This document shows, in pieces, positions 26,684 to 37,782 of a stretch of 64,000 nt of DNA. Below the pieces are notes generated by a model. The model was not told where the DNA came from, did no database searches, and was given only the letters and a program-made list of their open reading frames with translations. Origin of the DNA: Gavia stellata (Eukaryota; Chordata; Aves; Gaviiformes; Gaviidae); contig NC_082599.1 in assembly GCF_030936135.1 (NCBI RefSeq), forward strand, positions 5,566,847-5,630,846, given 5' to 3'. Each line of letters starts with the position of its first letter. Position 1 is the first letter of the stretch. The translations under genes were made by a program, and so were the position numbers.

Positions 26684-28213
26684 ATGCAGGCTTCATAACC
26701 CACCCCTATGTATTAATCCTATGGTATCTGATACACCAGAGAACTCAGTTAAAGGTGACCTGCAAAGGAATTTTTTTTTTTTCCCAATTGGGATGAAGCC
26801 CTCTCTTTTCTCTGGTATATAAAAATGCAAAAAAGTATTTTTCCCACATCTTATTTGTATTTATTCTTCCTCAAGGTGTAAAGTACAGATTGGGAGCTTT
26901 ATCGAGTCTTGCTAGAAGGACAGAAGTTACTAGCCTAGACTAAAAGTGGTCCTCTGGCTTTGGAGTTGAGTAAGTCTCATCTCTGAATCTGAGAACCTGC
27001 TTAGCATCTTCTGTAGTGTCATAAGTACCCTTTCAAAAGAATAACTTTTAAATGTTTTAAGCCTTTGAAGAAGAAGGCACACCTATTTTTTTTTTCCTTT
27101 GCAGTGTCACCTTTTAATTATTTTCCGCACCAGAAATCTACAAACATAAAAATGACAGCTATGTTTGGCTGCCATCAGAGAAGACTAAATGGAGTAGTTG
27201 GTGCTTCTAATTAGCCTTGTGCTAAATTCTGAATAGTAGATCCCCTTTGCCTTTTCTGTTTTTCTCAAAAAGTCTTGACGACTTGAAAGAAATTTTTTTT
27301 TATGGACTTGGATGTCATCCTTGTCTAAAACATTGGTGAAGCAGCTTAACAAATTAATTCATAGAAGGGCAGGCCAGCCTACACAGGCAGTGAGTAGATT
27401 GTCGTAGGTGCAGTATAAAACTGAACGATGACTTGTCCCCTTGCAGTGCAGCTGTGCGCCAGCTGTTGACTGTCTCTGGTAACAAGGGATGTTGGAGGCA
27501 GTCCCGTGACACTCGTGAGTCTGTACGGCATCACCGTTTCGTTTTCTTACCAGCTGGCATTACCTTAGTACTGTATGATTCTGTGCCACAACAAAAGACA
27601 AAACTGTCAAATTAAAAAAAAACAAACCAACTTACATTGTTCAAAACATGAAAAAAAGGACGTATGGATTCTGGTTAGTCCATTAACGTTTACTTTCAGT
27701 TTAAGATTGTTTAATTTTGTATTTGACTTCAGAGTAATGAAGCTGTAAGCTGCCAAAAAGTTGTTCTCTGAGCAGTATTTTCAACTGTGTTTGTAGCTTC
27801 TAGGCTTCAAATACAGTTTGCAGGGAAGTATTCAGGTTGTAGTTAGTTGTGCAGGTATGATAGGAATGGCTGAAAAAATTCAAAGACTTTCTTGCTAGCA
27901 TTAGACCAAACAATCTTCCAATTAGACAATAAATAACCCCACCGAGACATTACCATTTAACGGTTGTGACCTGTTGTACGTGAGACGAACCATGTCATTA
28001 GTTTGCATTTATGAAAGCAGCGATTTCATGAACCAGTTGCCTTAAGTCTGTGAATGAATGTTGATTATTAAAGTGTCTTGTATTGTTTTACAATCCACAT
28101 ATAATGGACAACTGAACTTCTGCACCAGCTTCTGGAAGAACGGTTCTGATAATGTTCTGTACAACCGTACTTGTTCTGTATTGTTTATTTTGGCTCTTGA
28201 AATCCACAAATTT

Positions 28214-28257
28214 AAAAAAAAAAAAAAACAAAAAACAAACAAAAAAACAACTTTAAC
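28214..28257. repeat. A-rich tract in the 3' UTR
   Basis: A run of 15 A is followed by CAAAAAACAAACAAAAAAACAA. It is a simple repeat that may cause internal oligo-dT priming in cDNA, so apparent transcript ends here should be viewed with care. Confidence 0.65.
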
Positions 28258-28504
28258 TTAGTACAGCATTAAAGTGACACTCAGTGACAATGCAAAGTTG
28301 AAAAACTTAGCAACAGTTTTGATCTCTGCTAGTATCTTAAGAGTATTTTCTATAACTTCTGATGAATTTTTTTTTTTTTTTTTAACTCATTCCCATTGAA
28401 ATCGAACTTGGAGTGCTCTGCCGTCAGGTTTGGACTTCCCTGGGTATTCAGATTTGACCAAAGAGATCAAACTGTCATAGTTGTTTATTTTGACACTATT
28501 ATCG

Positions 28505-28512
28505 TACTTGAA
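28505..28512 (+). promoter_or_regulatory. CTDSPL: miR-26 8-mer target site in the CTDSPL 3' UTR
   Basis: TACTTGAA pairs with miR-26a positions 2-8 and has an A opposite position 1, the strongest canonical class. The miRNA is encoded in the intron of this same gene. TACTTGA also occurs at least five times in the introns, so one site alone is not statistically striking. The biological link makes it worth recording. Confidence 0.6.
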
Positions 28513-29249
28513 ATTTCAAGTTTTAAGTTTCTGTGAATAGACATACGCTATATATTTAGAGTTTCTAGATTTTAACAAAGCAATATAGTTCTGTCCATAA
28601 AGCCAGATAAAGGAGTGGAATGTTTGTAAAATTCACAATACGGGTATTTGATTGTATTTTAAATACAAGATTTTAAAAAATATAATAGGAAAAAATACTT
28701 AGTTCTTAAATCTCTTGCATATTTTGAAGTGCATGCAGGTCACCAGGGCTGTTATAAACCCTGGTTTTCAATTCTATTTCTGGATATTATAGAAGTATTA
28801 AAAAGTCTTTTCCAGTTGGTCATTCTGTTCAGCTGAAGAAATGCTGCCTGGCCTGAAGTTCTGTTGTCCTTTTTATGTTGGGTTAAAAAAGGTTTTTTGC
28901 CTGTATAGGTATTTTTAAATTAAGCTGTAAGGCAGAATGCCTTAGATTCTTGAAATTCAATTGAAGTGTTACAGTTAAATTGCCATTTGTAAACTAGGGC
29001 TGTGCGCAGAATCCTTGTTAACCACCAGGAAGCGTGGCAGGTTTTGAATGGAAGATCGTAGCAAATGTACAATATTGCTGTGTTCATTTAGGTAGCTTTG
29101 GAAGAATAATTTGTCTATTTGTTTTGCCCTTTAATCTTTTTTAAACAGCAAAGTTATACATGGAAGAAACTCCACACCTGAAGAGATTTGGTTATCAGTG
29201 TATGCAATCACTTTATCACAGCATGGTTTTGATTAGACTGGTTGGGGAC

Positions 29250-29255
29250 AATAAA
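29250..29255 (+). promoter_or_regulatory. CTDSPL: Probable main CTDSPL poly(A) signal
   Basis: AATAAA is followed within 20-35 nt by the GT-rich element TGGTGTGTACTGATG, the standard arrangement for 3' end formation. Other AATAAA copies at 29382, 29814 and 30252 could be alternative or inert. Confidence 0.65.
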
Positions 29256-29275
29256 GTATCTAAATGACACTGGTG

Positions 29276-32200
29276 TGTACTGATGTTGCAGCTTTTGAGA
29301 TTTCAGTGTAAAAAAAAAAAAATCTGTAGCTATATAATTTACAAACACATAATCCTATGTTTTACAGATTCTTTTTAAACTAATAAAACACAGTACCGCA
29401 CAGCCCTATTTGTAAAACAAAAACAAGTTTGTGCCTCTGATTTCCAAGGTGCTGTGATGTTACGCCTTTGTGGGATGAGGAGGGCAGGTGAGACTTGCGT
29501 GGGGCAATTGCTTAAAAATCTCTGGGCTAACTATGCAAAACCAGCTGTCAGTTTTCTGTTTCACATTATATTGTAAAAATCCAGCTGACTTTTTTTTCTT
29601 TCTTGTTAAAGATCTATTGGGAACTTCTTAACAGAGGAGTAAGCAATGGAAATGTTTCTTTCTTCTTTTTTTTTTTCTAATAATGGAGCTGTTTACACTT
29701 TAATGCAATGAACAATCCAGCGATACTTGAGAAACACTACAGATACCATATGAGTGTTTTCAGGAGAGAGAAGTGTTGTCAATCAGGTATTGAATGGTTT
29801 CTTTACTGTCACAAATAAAAAATTTTAACAATATAGTTACTTGTGCATGTAATACTTCTCTGGGAAAAAGAATTTCCGCACTTCTTCAGTAATAGTCACT
29901 GCCCTGATTTGACAGGGGCTTTATTCCTGCTAATGCACATCCGTGTTAGATAGTAAAATCACCCATCTCTTTTCCACTCTCCTCCCCTCTCCTCTTTTTA
30001 AGTCGTGTATAGGACTCCTTATTGACTGCCCTGGCACCTGCTTGTGCAAACAGAGCTGATGAACTACTGATGAACTCTGCTAAATAAATTGGTGGTGACT
30101 CTGGCAGATGTTCCAGCTATTTAGATCTCTTGGATGAGATCATACGATAATTTGTTCAAGTCTCAAAGCTGTGGGACTTCTTTTGAAGGGCTTACTTCAG
30201 CTACTTGAATAGCTGTTCTTAACACCACTGCCATATCCAAATGAATATCTGAATAAAACACTTTATTTGGTTGGAAAGTCTATTTTGGGACTTTGTCTGA
30301 CACAGTAAGACTTAGGCAGAGCCTTCCTTTCTAGGAAAAGGCACATATTATTAATGCTTTACAAGCAGAAAACCTCAGGCCTGTTAGAATAAGCAGCTGG
30401 CTCAAGATAGCACATTAGTTGCAATTAAAAATATTTTTTAGGTATTCCTGTGATCGGTTGGAATGACCTAGACTGCCTTTACTTTGTACTGGTGGGTTGG
30501 GTTTTTAGACTTTTTTTTTTTTTCAGGGTTTTTGGGTTTTTTTAGTTTTACCAATCTCCTTAGCTGCTGCTTAGGATAAAGATGCCTTTCTTTCACTCAG
30601 TAAAACAAGCATTTCAAAATTCATAAACCAGCTCATTTATAGTGGTGAGAAAGATACCGTTGTTCTCTCCTAGCTGCTTGAAAGTAAGTGTTCACAAAAT
30701 TGAAGACACTGTAGTCTATAAATGTACCTCTATGCGTATGCCTTCCAATATATATATATTTTTTTTCCCCCCTTTTTATTGTGTTCTGACTCAGAAGGAA
30801 AGCCAACCGCTCTGAAATTCCCTGCAAGATGGGATAGGGCTCTTCCAGGTGGGCTGCAGCTCCAGGGGATCCTGCAGTCTCCAGCAGTTTTCCTGACCAG
30901 CGGCCTTTGCCATCCAGGCTTCCTACTGACCCAGCTACGCTGGCAGGAGACCAGGCAAAGTTCTCCTGGACTCCTCTGTTGGTTCTGCTGGAGCTACTGG
31001 AAAAGTAAATTATCTTTGGGGTAATATGTTGGGTTTGACAGGTTGGCAAACTCAAACCTGAAAAGCTTCCAGGCATGTTTTGTTTAAAGCCTTCTCAAGT
31101 GCTGTTTCGAAGGGGGCTGTGCTGAGGAGCAGGTTGTCCTGTAATTACCTATTGCCACGTTAATCGGCAGTTCTGAAGCACGACATAGGCTAACATCTTG
31201 GACTTAAGAGAGATCTATTTGACTCAGGAAAGTGGGCCTGCATCTGCAATTACACACCTTCCCAAACAGCAATTTTAAAAGGTTAGATTTGGTCATCGCT
31301 TAAATCTGAGTTTTTGAGGTGATGGCTGTGTCAGCTTAGCTGGATCCCCCGGACCTTGGCAGACCCTCCCTCGTACCTCCCACCCCTCTTCTCTGTGCAA
31401 CTGGCATCGTTTAATTTTGCAACCGCCTTTTAATTTAGTGATGTAGACGCGTTTGAGCGGGATGTAAATTGCAGGAAAACGCTGGACAAAGCAGCGAAAC
31501 GCAGCTGGCCCCCGTCAGCCTTAGCCATCATCGCGGGCTGGGCTCCAGCTAGGACGAGGCTGTTGCTCCTTGAAGGCGAACAGAGGAGTCACCGTTAAGC
31601 CAGAAGCATGTCACCCCCTCTGAGAACCACTGTTCTTGCCGATAGCGAGGGTTGATCATTTTGTTCGTACAAAAGCGACGTACACCACCTGCGTTTGAAT
31701 AGATGGTGCACTCGAAGAGCCTGAGGGTTGCTGGAGGAGTTACTGGCCTGACAATGGGTTGTTTTCTTTGTCAGACTTTAATGAGCATTTGTGATAAAAT
31801 CCAAATTTATTTACAGTGTAACTTGATGATTTTTATTTCATGCTTTGATTCAGTTTGGCAATAAACTCTCTGTGTTATTTTTTTCATCCTCTTCATGTCT
31901 GCTAATGCGTGTGGTTGAGATCCTCCCCCAGAAATCCCCCTCTCCCCCCAAGATGCCATTCTCCTTGGGGGAGATCTAGGGGGAAAAGCAAAGACTTTAT
32001 AGAATCAGGGCAGAAAGTTCTCCTCATTCCATTCCTGCCCGACTTGCTGGGCTTTTAACAAAGATTAAAGCCTTGACTGCTAAGCATCAAGAGCTTCTTC
32101 CTCTAGCAGCGTATTTGGCAGGTAGGTTCAGTTCCCATTCTTTTTTTGTTAACCTGCTGAGATTTGAAGTAATCGTGCTGCTTCCAAAGCCTGTATGTAA

Positions 32201-34160
32201 GCTGGAGGTGAGAAAGAAGGAAGATCCTGGATTCCTGGGGGGGGGATAAGGTGCTGGGAGAAAACAGGTGCTGGAGACTACTGGGGTTTAGTTCCTGCAT
32301 GCGGCATCCCTCGTGCTGCGTTCAAGGGCACCCTGTGAAGCAGAAGGTTGATTCCTCACCTGCCTGCCTTTGGTTTGCAGGGGTAAGGGGTGGCCCGAGT
32401 GCAGATCAGGAGGCACATCGCTGCATTTTCTTCCAGGCTGCAGTGGCATCTGGCTCTGTAGCACTTGGAAACACCTGCCCATCCATGGGTGGTGGGTTTG
32501 AGCAGGGGACCTGATACTGCTCTTGAGTTAACCAGCAGTGACCAGTCTGCAGTCAAGCAACATTTATACCCTAAGAAAACTGCAGGGAACGGGGAGAGCT
32601 GCCTTTTGCTTGAGTTGAATTGATTCAAGGTGACCATGTGAAGCTGCTTTTCATCCAGCACGCGTCTCTTGAGTTAGGTTGTCAGGCAGTAGCATGTAAG
32701 TATCATGCTGAAGAAGTCCTGTAAATGAAGCAGTTGCTAGCAGATTAACCCACAGAAATATGAAAGTCTGCCATATTTTCATGGGTGTTTTTAACAGGAA
32801 AATCATTTTATAAATATTTTTAGAATTTTTTTTTTTTAATCTCTACCTGGTTACTATATGCCATACCGTAAGAGGTTGAGAACAGTAAGTAGATGCATGT
32901 AAAATTTATGCATGTTTTTAAGCACCTGAAATTTTCGGGCGTAGTATCTGGTGTCTTGGGCCATTTTGTTCCTTCATGAGCAAACGCGTTTATGAGAAGA
33001 AGAGAGGAAGATTTTTGTCGAGACCTAAGCCCATGGGGCCACGTGCTGCGTAAGAGTGGGGCTAAGACTGAGCATTTGAGGTCCTGCCCTTGGCTCTGCA
33101 TCACGGGGCTGTGTAGCTCTGTGACCCTTAATCTTCCTTTTTAATATTTTCTCTGAATAGTGGGCGGAGCCTTGATCTCATCTGAATTCTCTGTAACACA
33201 TCTTAGTAATTCAGTTAAGGCAGGTTCGGATGAATAATAGGTCACTGGCCTGATCTCTTACCTGCTGAGTAGATCTTGAAATAGTAACTGGATGGATGCG
33301 AAGAATTATTTGGGATTATGATGGTTGCGGGTGGAAAATGGTGGGACTATTGCATCCCGGAGAGGAGAATGAGCAGGCGGATGGGACGGGAGCTGGGGAA
33401 GGTCCGGGGTGACTTTGCAGCACCGGACTGCGGTGGGCCAAGCTGCGGCATGGCCTGGCGGTGGGTGCACTTGGCTTTTATACATCCGTGATCAAAGTCT
33501 TAGGAAAACGAAGAGGGTTTTAAAGGCTTGGGCCATGCAGGGCTTGGTCGCACCACGAGATGGTGCAGCTGTGCAGCGCTGGCTTTTAAAGGCGCCGTAA
33601 AGGGAATTTAAAAGACATTATCTCAAGAAAAAGCATCACCACAACTTTGGTATCTGAATCTCCTGCCGGAGTTGCACTCCGCAGGTCCACGGATAACGTC
33701 TTCCTTCTGTTAAAATTCTCTTTTAGTGTTTCAGAGGCAATTTCTTTATTAGCCCGATGAATGCTGAGTTTCCTTTGCAAAAGGAACTGGTGGCTTCACA
33801 ACTGACTACAGGGCAGGTAAGTATTCATGATAATTTTAGTTACTGATTATTTTTTTCTTCCATGAAAATGCAGAAACATATGATCAGCGCATGAAAAATA
33901 AAGAGAGAAATCAGTATTTCTCAAATAGTTGAGTTGTCACCCCTTCTCTAGTGTGGTAAACCTTTTTTCCTCCAAGAGCTTTGCTGCCAACCTTTTTCTG
34001 TTGTTGGGTTTTTTTTTTATTTTAAAGCAACAACATTTTAAATTGCTTGGGATTTGGCTCAAGTACATCACGAGAACTGTGGACAAATGTTAATTCTCCA
34101 GGATGGCGGGGAGGGGGGAAGAAGAAAGAAATCCAGTGCCAAGCTGGCAGGTGGGCAGCA
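29276..34160. other. CTDSPL downstream sequence, no gene recognised
   Basis: AT-rich to about 31 kb, then increasingly GC-rich. It contains AATAAA at 29382-29387, 29814-29819, 30252-30257 and 31860-31865, and TACTTGA(A) at 29724 and 30202, so it may be an extended 3' UTR in some tissues. A mildly CpG-enriched block lies at about 31.44-31.70 kb. Open frames near 30.6-31.1 and 32.2-32.7 kb lie on both strands and resemble no known protein. Confidence 0.6.
31860..31865 (+). promoter_or_regulatory. Candidate distal poly(A) signal
   Basis: TTTGGCAATAAACTCTC is followed by TGTGTTATTTTTTTC and later GCGTGTGGTTG. This looks like a real transcript end, 6.3 kb after the CTDSPL stop. Whether CTDSPL reaches it is unknown. 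Confidence 0.35.
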
Positions 34161-34345
34161 AGGCATCGCTCCCTGCACCTCTTCCGCTTCCCCGCCGGCA
34201 CGAGTGCGCTGAGCCGTGTGCGACGCCCGCAGCGCGGCCGAGACCTGAGCCAGCGCGCGGGGGCAAGGGGGGACGGCAGCCGGGCGAGGGGAGGGTTTGA
34301 GACCGGGCCAGAAAGGCTGCATCTGCTGGGGAACGGACCGTGCTT
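34160..34345. promoter_or_regulatory. Short CpG-dense patch (possible CpG-island promoter)
   Basis: More than 20 CpG dinucleotides occur in under 200 bases, including GCGACGCCCGCAGCGCGG and CAGCGCGCGGG runs. This is much denser than anything else in the window. It lies between CTDSPL and the next gene, just upstream of a CR1 insertion. No TATA box or coding exon was recognised. An open frame of 253 codons crosses it into the CR1, which argues that the frame is fortuitous. Confidence 0.4.
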
Positions 34346-34524
34346 GCAGGGCTGCGTCTCCCCGTTAGTTAGTGCACCGTCTGGTTTCACATGCCCAATG
34401 CGCTCTTGTTTGCCCCAAGAAGGTGGTTTTGCAACCCGTAAGGCCCCCTTGCAGCCCATCTCCTTGGCTTTCTGCTCTCATTGCGTTTTCAGTTGCACGC
34501 TCCTTCCCACCTGGAAGAACCTGC

Positions 34525-34926
34525 CCTGTGAGGAAAGGCTGAAGGAGTTAGGTCTCTTCTGCCTGGAGAAGAGAAGGCTCAGGGTGGACCTCACCACGGC
34601 ATTACAGTACTTAAAAGTTGGCTACAAAGAGGACAAGTGCTCTTTCTTTACAAGGAGTCATGGAGAAGACAAGGGGCAACGGGTGCAAGTTGCACCAGCA
34701 GAGGTTTTATCTTGGCATAAGAAAGAAATTTTTTACAGTGAGAACACTCAATCACGGGAACAGCCTCCCCAGGGACGTGGTGGAGTCCCCATCGCTGGAG
34801 GTTTTTAAGATGCGATTGGACAGGGTGCTAGATAACCTCATCTAGGCTCCTCTTCCCACGAAAGGCTGGACCAGATGATCTTTCAAGGTCCCTTCCAACC
34901 TGGGCTGCTCTTTGATTCTACGATTC
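34525..34926 (+). mobile_element. CR1 LINE 3' fragment
   Basis: About 400 bp of the 3' end of a CR1 retrotransposon. It starts at TGAGGAAAGGCTGAAGGAG, passes through GAACAGCCTCCCCAGGGACG and GACCAGATGATC, and ends in TGATTCTACGATTC, the terminal octamer-repeat tail of CR1. The 5' truncation is normal for CR1. Any translated frame here is a remnant of the reverse transcriptase C-terminus and 3' UTR. Confidence 0.92.
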
Positions 34927-36999
34927 CCATGTGTCTTCTTTCACCTCCTGGCTGGCTCTCCTGGGGACTGGGGTGGCCGCCTGACCTGGTGAAGCAGGAG
35001 AGCTCTGCGGCTCCAGCAGTCAATGAGGATTCATCCAACCAGGGGATCACACCCAGCTCTGCTACGAACCCTCCAGCTTACCTTGGACACGTTATTTGCT
35101 TCTGACTCGCTTGTTCCCCCCTCTTTTGCCTCTTCTTTTAGAGGAATGAAGAGATTTCCCTAAGTGTTGGTTGTTTTACTTCTCCAAGTGCAAAATGTCT
35201 GGATTGGAGGTCACACTAGACCCCTTGCAATCCTGTTCCTCGTTAATTCTGGGGAGCAGAACCATTCTTCTCATTAAGTCAGAATATTTTTATTTTGCAC
35301 ATATTGCCATTTGATTAGAAAAACGACGTTACTAGAATGGAAGATGAGCGTTCACCGATGAGACAACATAGGGCCAAGAGATGCTGATGGGTGTTTCTAG
35401 ATGCCTACAAGAGAAGCAAACCCCGTCTGGCTTCACCGAGGAACACGATGCACCACGGGGTGAATCGCTTGTGTTTAACCTGAAAGTTGATTCATCTTCT
35501 TACAATCGTCCAAATATTTCGACAAGACGCAGCTCTAGCCTCGAATCAGTATGTTTATTAATATAAGCTGCCCTTGCAAAGAGTGAAAAAGGTCGTTCTT
35601 GTGGATTTAAATAAGCACCGCAGGTTTTCCTGCCTTCCCATGGTGAGGGGGAGGCTGCCTTGAAAGTTAAATCCCAGGCTGGGATCCACACCTGGGCCAA
35701 ATTCCTGGCTTTTCTAGGTGACAGCTTTGACCATCACGGGCAGCCTCCAGCCACACGGGACCCTGGCGGTACTCGGGATAAGGGGATGCTACCGCAAGTA
35801 ACGCCTGCATCTCCGTTAGCAAAACAAAGATGCTCTCTGTGCTCCAAAAATCAGATTATCTGTGAATGAATATTCCCCATGAGATGCAGAATGAAGGTGC
35901 AACTCGATTAACGTAACTCAGCCAATATGGAGAATTTAAATTAAAAGGAGAAAAATTCCTTGAGAGGCATCTCCCAACCTTTACAGTGAATACCGTGTGC
36001 CAGGGAAAAGGTCAGGCTCCAGTTAATGACTCAATGTTAAATGTGGCTCTGATGTCTCCAAGATCCTGTTTTTCCTTGAATCGTTTCCGTTGCTTGGATG
36101 CTCTTGGGGCACAGGCGCTTCTCACCTTCAGTCCGATGGAAAGGAAGGAAATTATCTGAGTTCCCATTGTCCGAGGGGTAAAAATAATCCACAAATCATG
36201 TATTTTCTTATATCTTTTGTAAAGGCTGCAGCATCATCTCATTTGATTCCATATCACCCTGCCTCTCCTGAAAATCTACGCTTCGGGAGCTGGGGGATAA
36301 ATGCTTTTCATCTGCCTGCGGTGAGTCAGCTGCAGGCAGCAGAGGGAACCAGTTTTGCTGGCTGCTTTAGATTTCTAAATTTCAACTTTACAGAAAATCA
36401 AGTTTTTCCTTTAACAACTTCTTCATAACCAGGTTGTCAGCTCTGATGCTTTCTTGCTGTGTTTTTTAAAATAATGAATTTGATGTGCTCTCTGACAGGC
36501 TGGATTGCACAGGCACCGGTTTTGTATGCTTTCACCCATTTTTAGGGATCTCACCACCAAAATGGGTATCATCAGCTCCATCTTGGAGACAGAGGTGTTG
36601 AAGCAGAGCAACTAATTAGTCATAATAGTGGGTTCCCTTCCCTAAAATCTTTTTCAGCTTTAGAGCAGATACCCCCCGAGAACTATTGCATGATATTAGT
36701 GAAGCAGGAATCGGATCATTATGAACCACTGTAATTAAAGAGAATGGCAGCTCACCCTCCAGCGAGGCAAGCAGTTTGATAAATGTACAGAAGCGCTCCA
36801 ACAAATGTAGTGGTTCAGGATCTGATGAAACTTAACCCAGAGAGAAGTGAAACACAGGTTAGCTGCTGAGATGGTCGACGGGATGAGAAATCAAAGTGAT
36901 TTATAGGTGTCTCTGCCATCAGAGCAGAAAAAAGTAGTCACCTTTTCATGTTCCTTAGCAGCCTTGTAAGAAATGTGGTGTTAGAAGGGGGAGCGCTCC
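34927..36999. other. Intergenic sequence, no gene recognised
   Basis: GC-moderate single-copy-looking DNA with a possible MIR relic near 35.05 kb. Open frames up to 112 codons overlap on both strands and match no family I know. Confidence 0.6.
35048..35124 (+). mobile_element. Possible MIR/CORE-SINE relic
   Basis: ACCCAGCTCTGCTACGAACC, then CCTTGGACACGTTATTTGCTTC and GTTCCCCC, follow the order of the MIR core and right half (CAGCTCTGCCACT, CCTTGGGCAAGT, TTTCCCC). It is too worn for certainty. Confidence 0.42.
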
Positions 37000-37004
37000 A
37001 TTGA

Positions 37005-37132
37005 GGGGCAATGTACCCATTTTACAGATGGGAAGTGGAGGTGTAGGAGAGAAGAGGCCATCCCAGATCACGTAGGTGACCTGTAGCAGAGCTTGGACAT
37101 GGGCTCTGGGTCCTCTGTGTCCCATCCTGTGG
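37005..37132 (-). mobile_element. MIR SINE relic, reverse orientation
   Basis: TACCCATTTTACAGATGGGAAG, a decayed AGGTCA-like core, then GTAGCAGAGCTTGGACATG and GGCTCTGGGTCC follow the reverse complement of MIR in order (CCCATTTTACAGATGAGGAAA, TGGCAGAGCTGGGATT). MIR elements predate the amniote split, so a worn copy in a bird is plausible. Confidence 0.68.
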
Positions 37133-37227
37133 TTCACAACATTGTCCCCTCCAGTACCTTGTGAGGCCACATGGCCTCCACCCAGATACTCACAGCTGCA
37201 CGGGCTGTTGGTGATGAAATGCTGTCA

Positions 37228-37415
37228 GTCGTTATGGGACTGAGGAATAAGCTGCCCAGGGAAGTGGTAGAGTCACCACCACTGGAGGTGTTTAAGCAAC
37301 GTGTGGACGAGGCATTGTGGGACATGTTTTAGTGGGCATGGTGGTGTTGGGTTGATGGTTGGACTTGATGATCTTACAGGTCTTTTCCAGCCTTAGTGAT
37401 TCTGTGATTCTGATT
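37228..37415 (+). mobile_element. CR1 LINE 3' fragment
   Basis: About 190 bp of CR1 3' end. It contains AATAAGCTGCCCAGGGAAGTGG, CACTGGAGGTGTTTAAGC, GGTTGGACTTGATGATCTTA and the tail GTGATTCTGTGATTCTGATT. It is a different subfamily from the copy at 34.5 kb, with the longer GTGTTGGGTTGATGG 3' segment. It sits directly after the reverse MIR relic. Confidence 0.9.
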
Positions 37416-37782
37416 TACAGGTCCATACAGACTTGCAGCCCAAACCACCTAACCCTGGCTGGGGGAAGAAGGACACCTCCAACCGTAGGCAACCCTTCTC
37501 CATCACCATCAGGGAGCGTCACCCTCTTGGCTCTGCGGCACACCTCTCCATGATGTTTGCTGTGGTGTAGGACTAGACTGGCTACAAGAAACCACATCCA
37601 GTGCACTGGCCTATGCCTTGGTAAAGCTGAAGGACTGAAGTGAAGAGGGAAGAGTACTCTTAAAAGCCTGATTCTGCTTGTGCCTCTATATCCTGCCATT
37701 GCATCAGCTTTGGTTTGGATCTAAGTCTGAGTCACCCAGGCTGTGCTCACGTTAACAGCCACGTGCTAGAACAACTTGGCTT

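Larger units (their letters stand above)
25561..29275 (+). other. CTDSPL: CTDSPL 3' untranslated region (probable extent)
   Basis: This AT-rich segment follows the stop codon with no splice sites or coding potential. The end is inferred from AATAAA at 29250-29255 followed by a GT-rich stretch (TGGTGTGTACTGATGTTG). A UTR of about 3.7 kb agrees with my recollection of the long human 3' UTR. It carries earlier potential poly(A) signals (26674-26683 and 27928-27933) and miR-26 seed matches at 27281-27287 and 28505-28512. The exact cleavage site is not proven. Confidence 0.75.

Noticed and set aside
30633..31076. 147-codon minus-strand open frame
   Set aside because: Composition includes translated T/A simple tracts (KKYIYI) and no family resemblance. 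Lies in the likely CTDSPL downstream region.
34047..34808. 253-codon plus-strand open frame
   Set aside because: It runs from a CpG-rich stop-poor patch straight into a CR1 3' end, and the residues are low-complexity Arg/Gly/Ala/Pro, then CR1-derived. It is not a gene.
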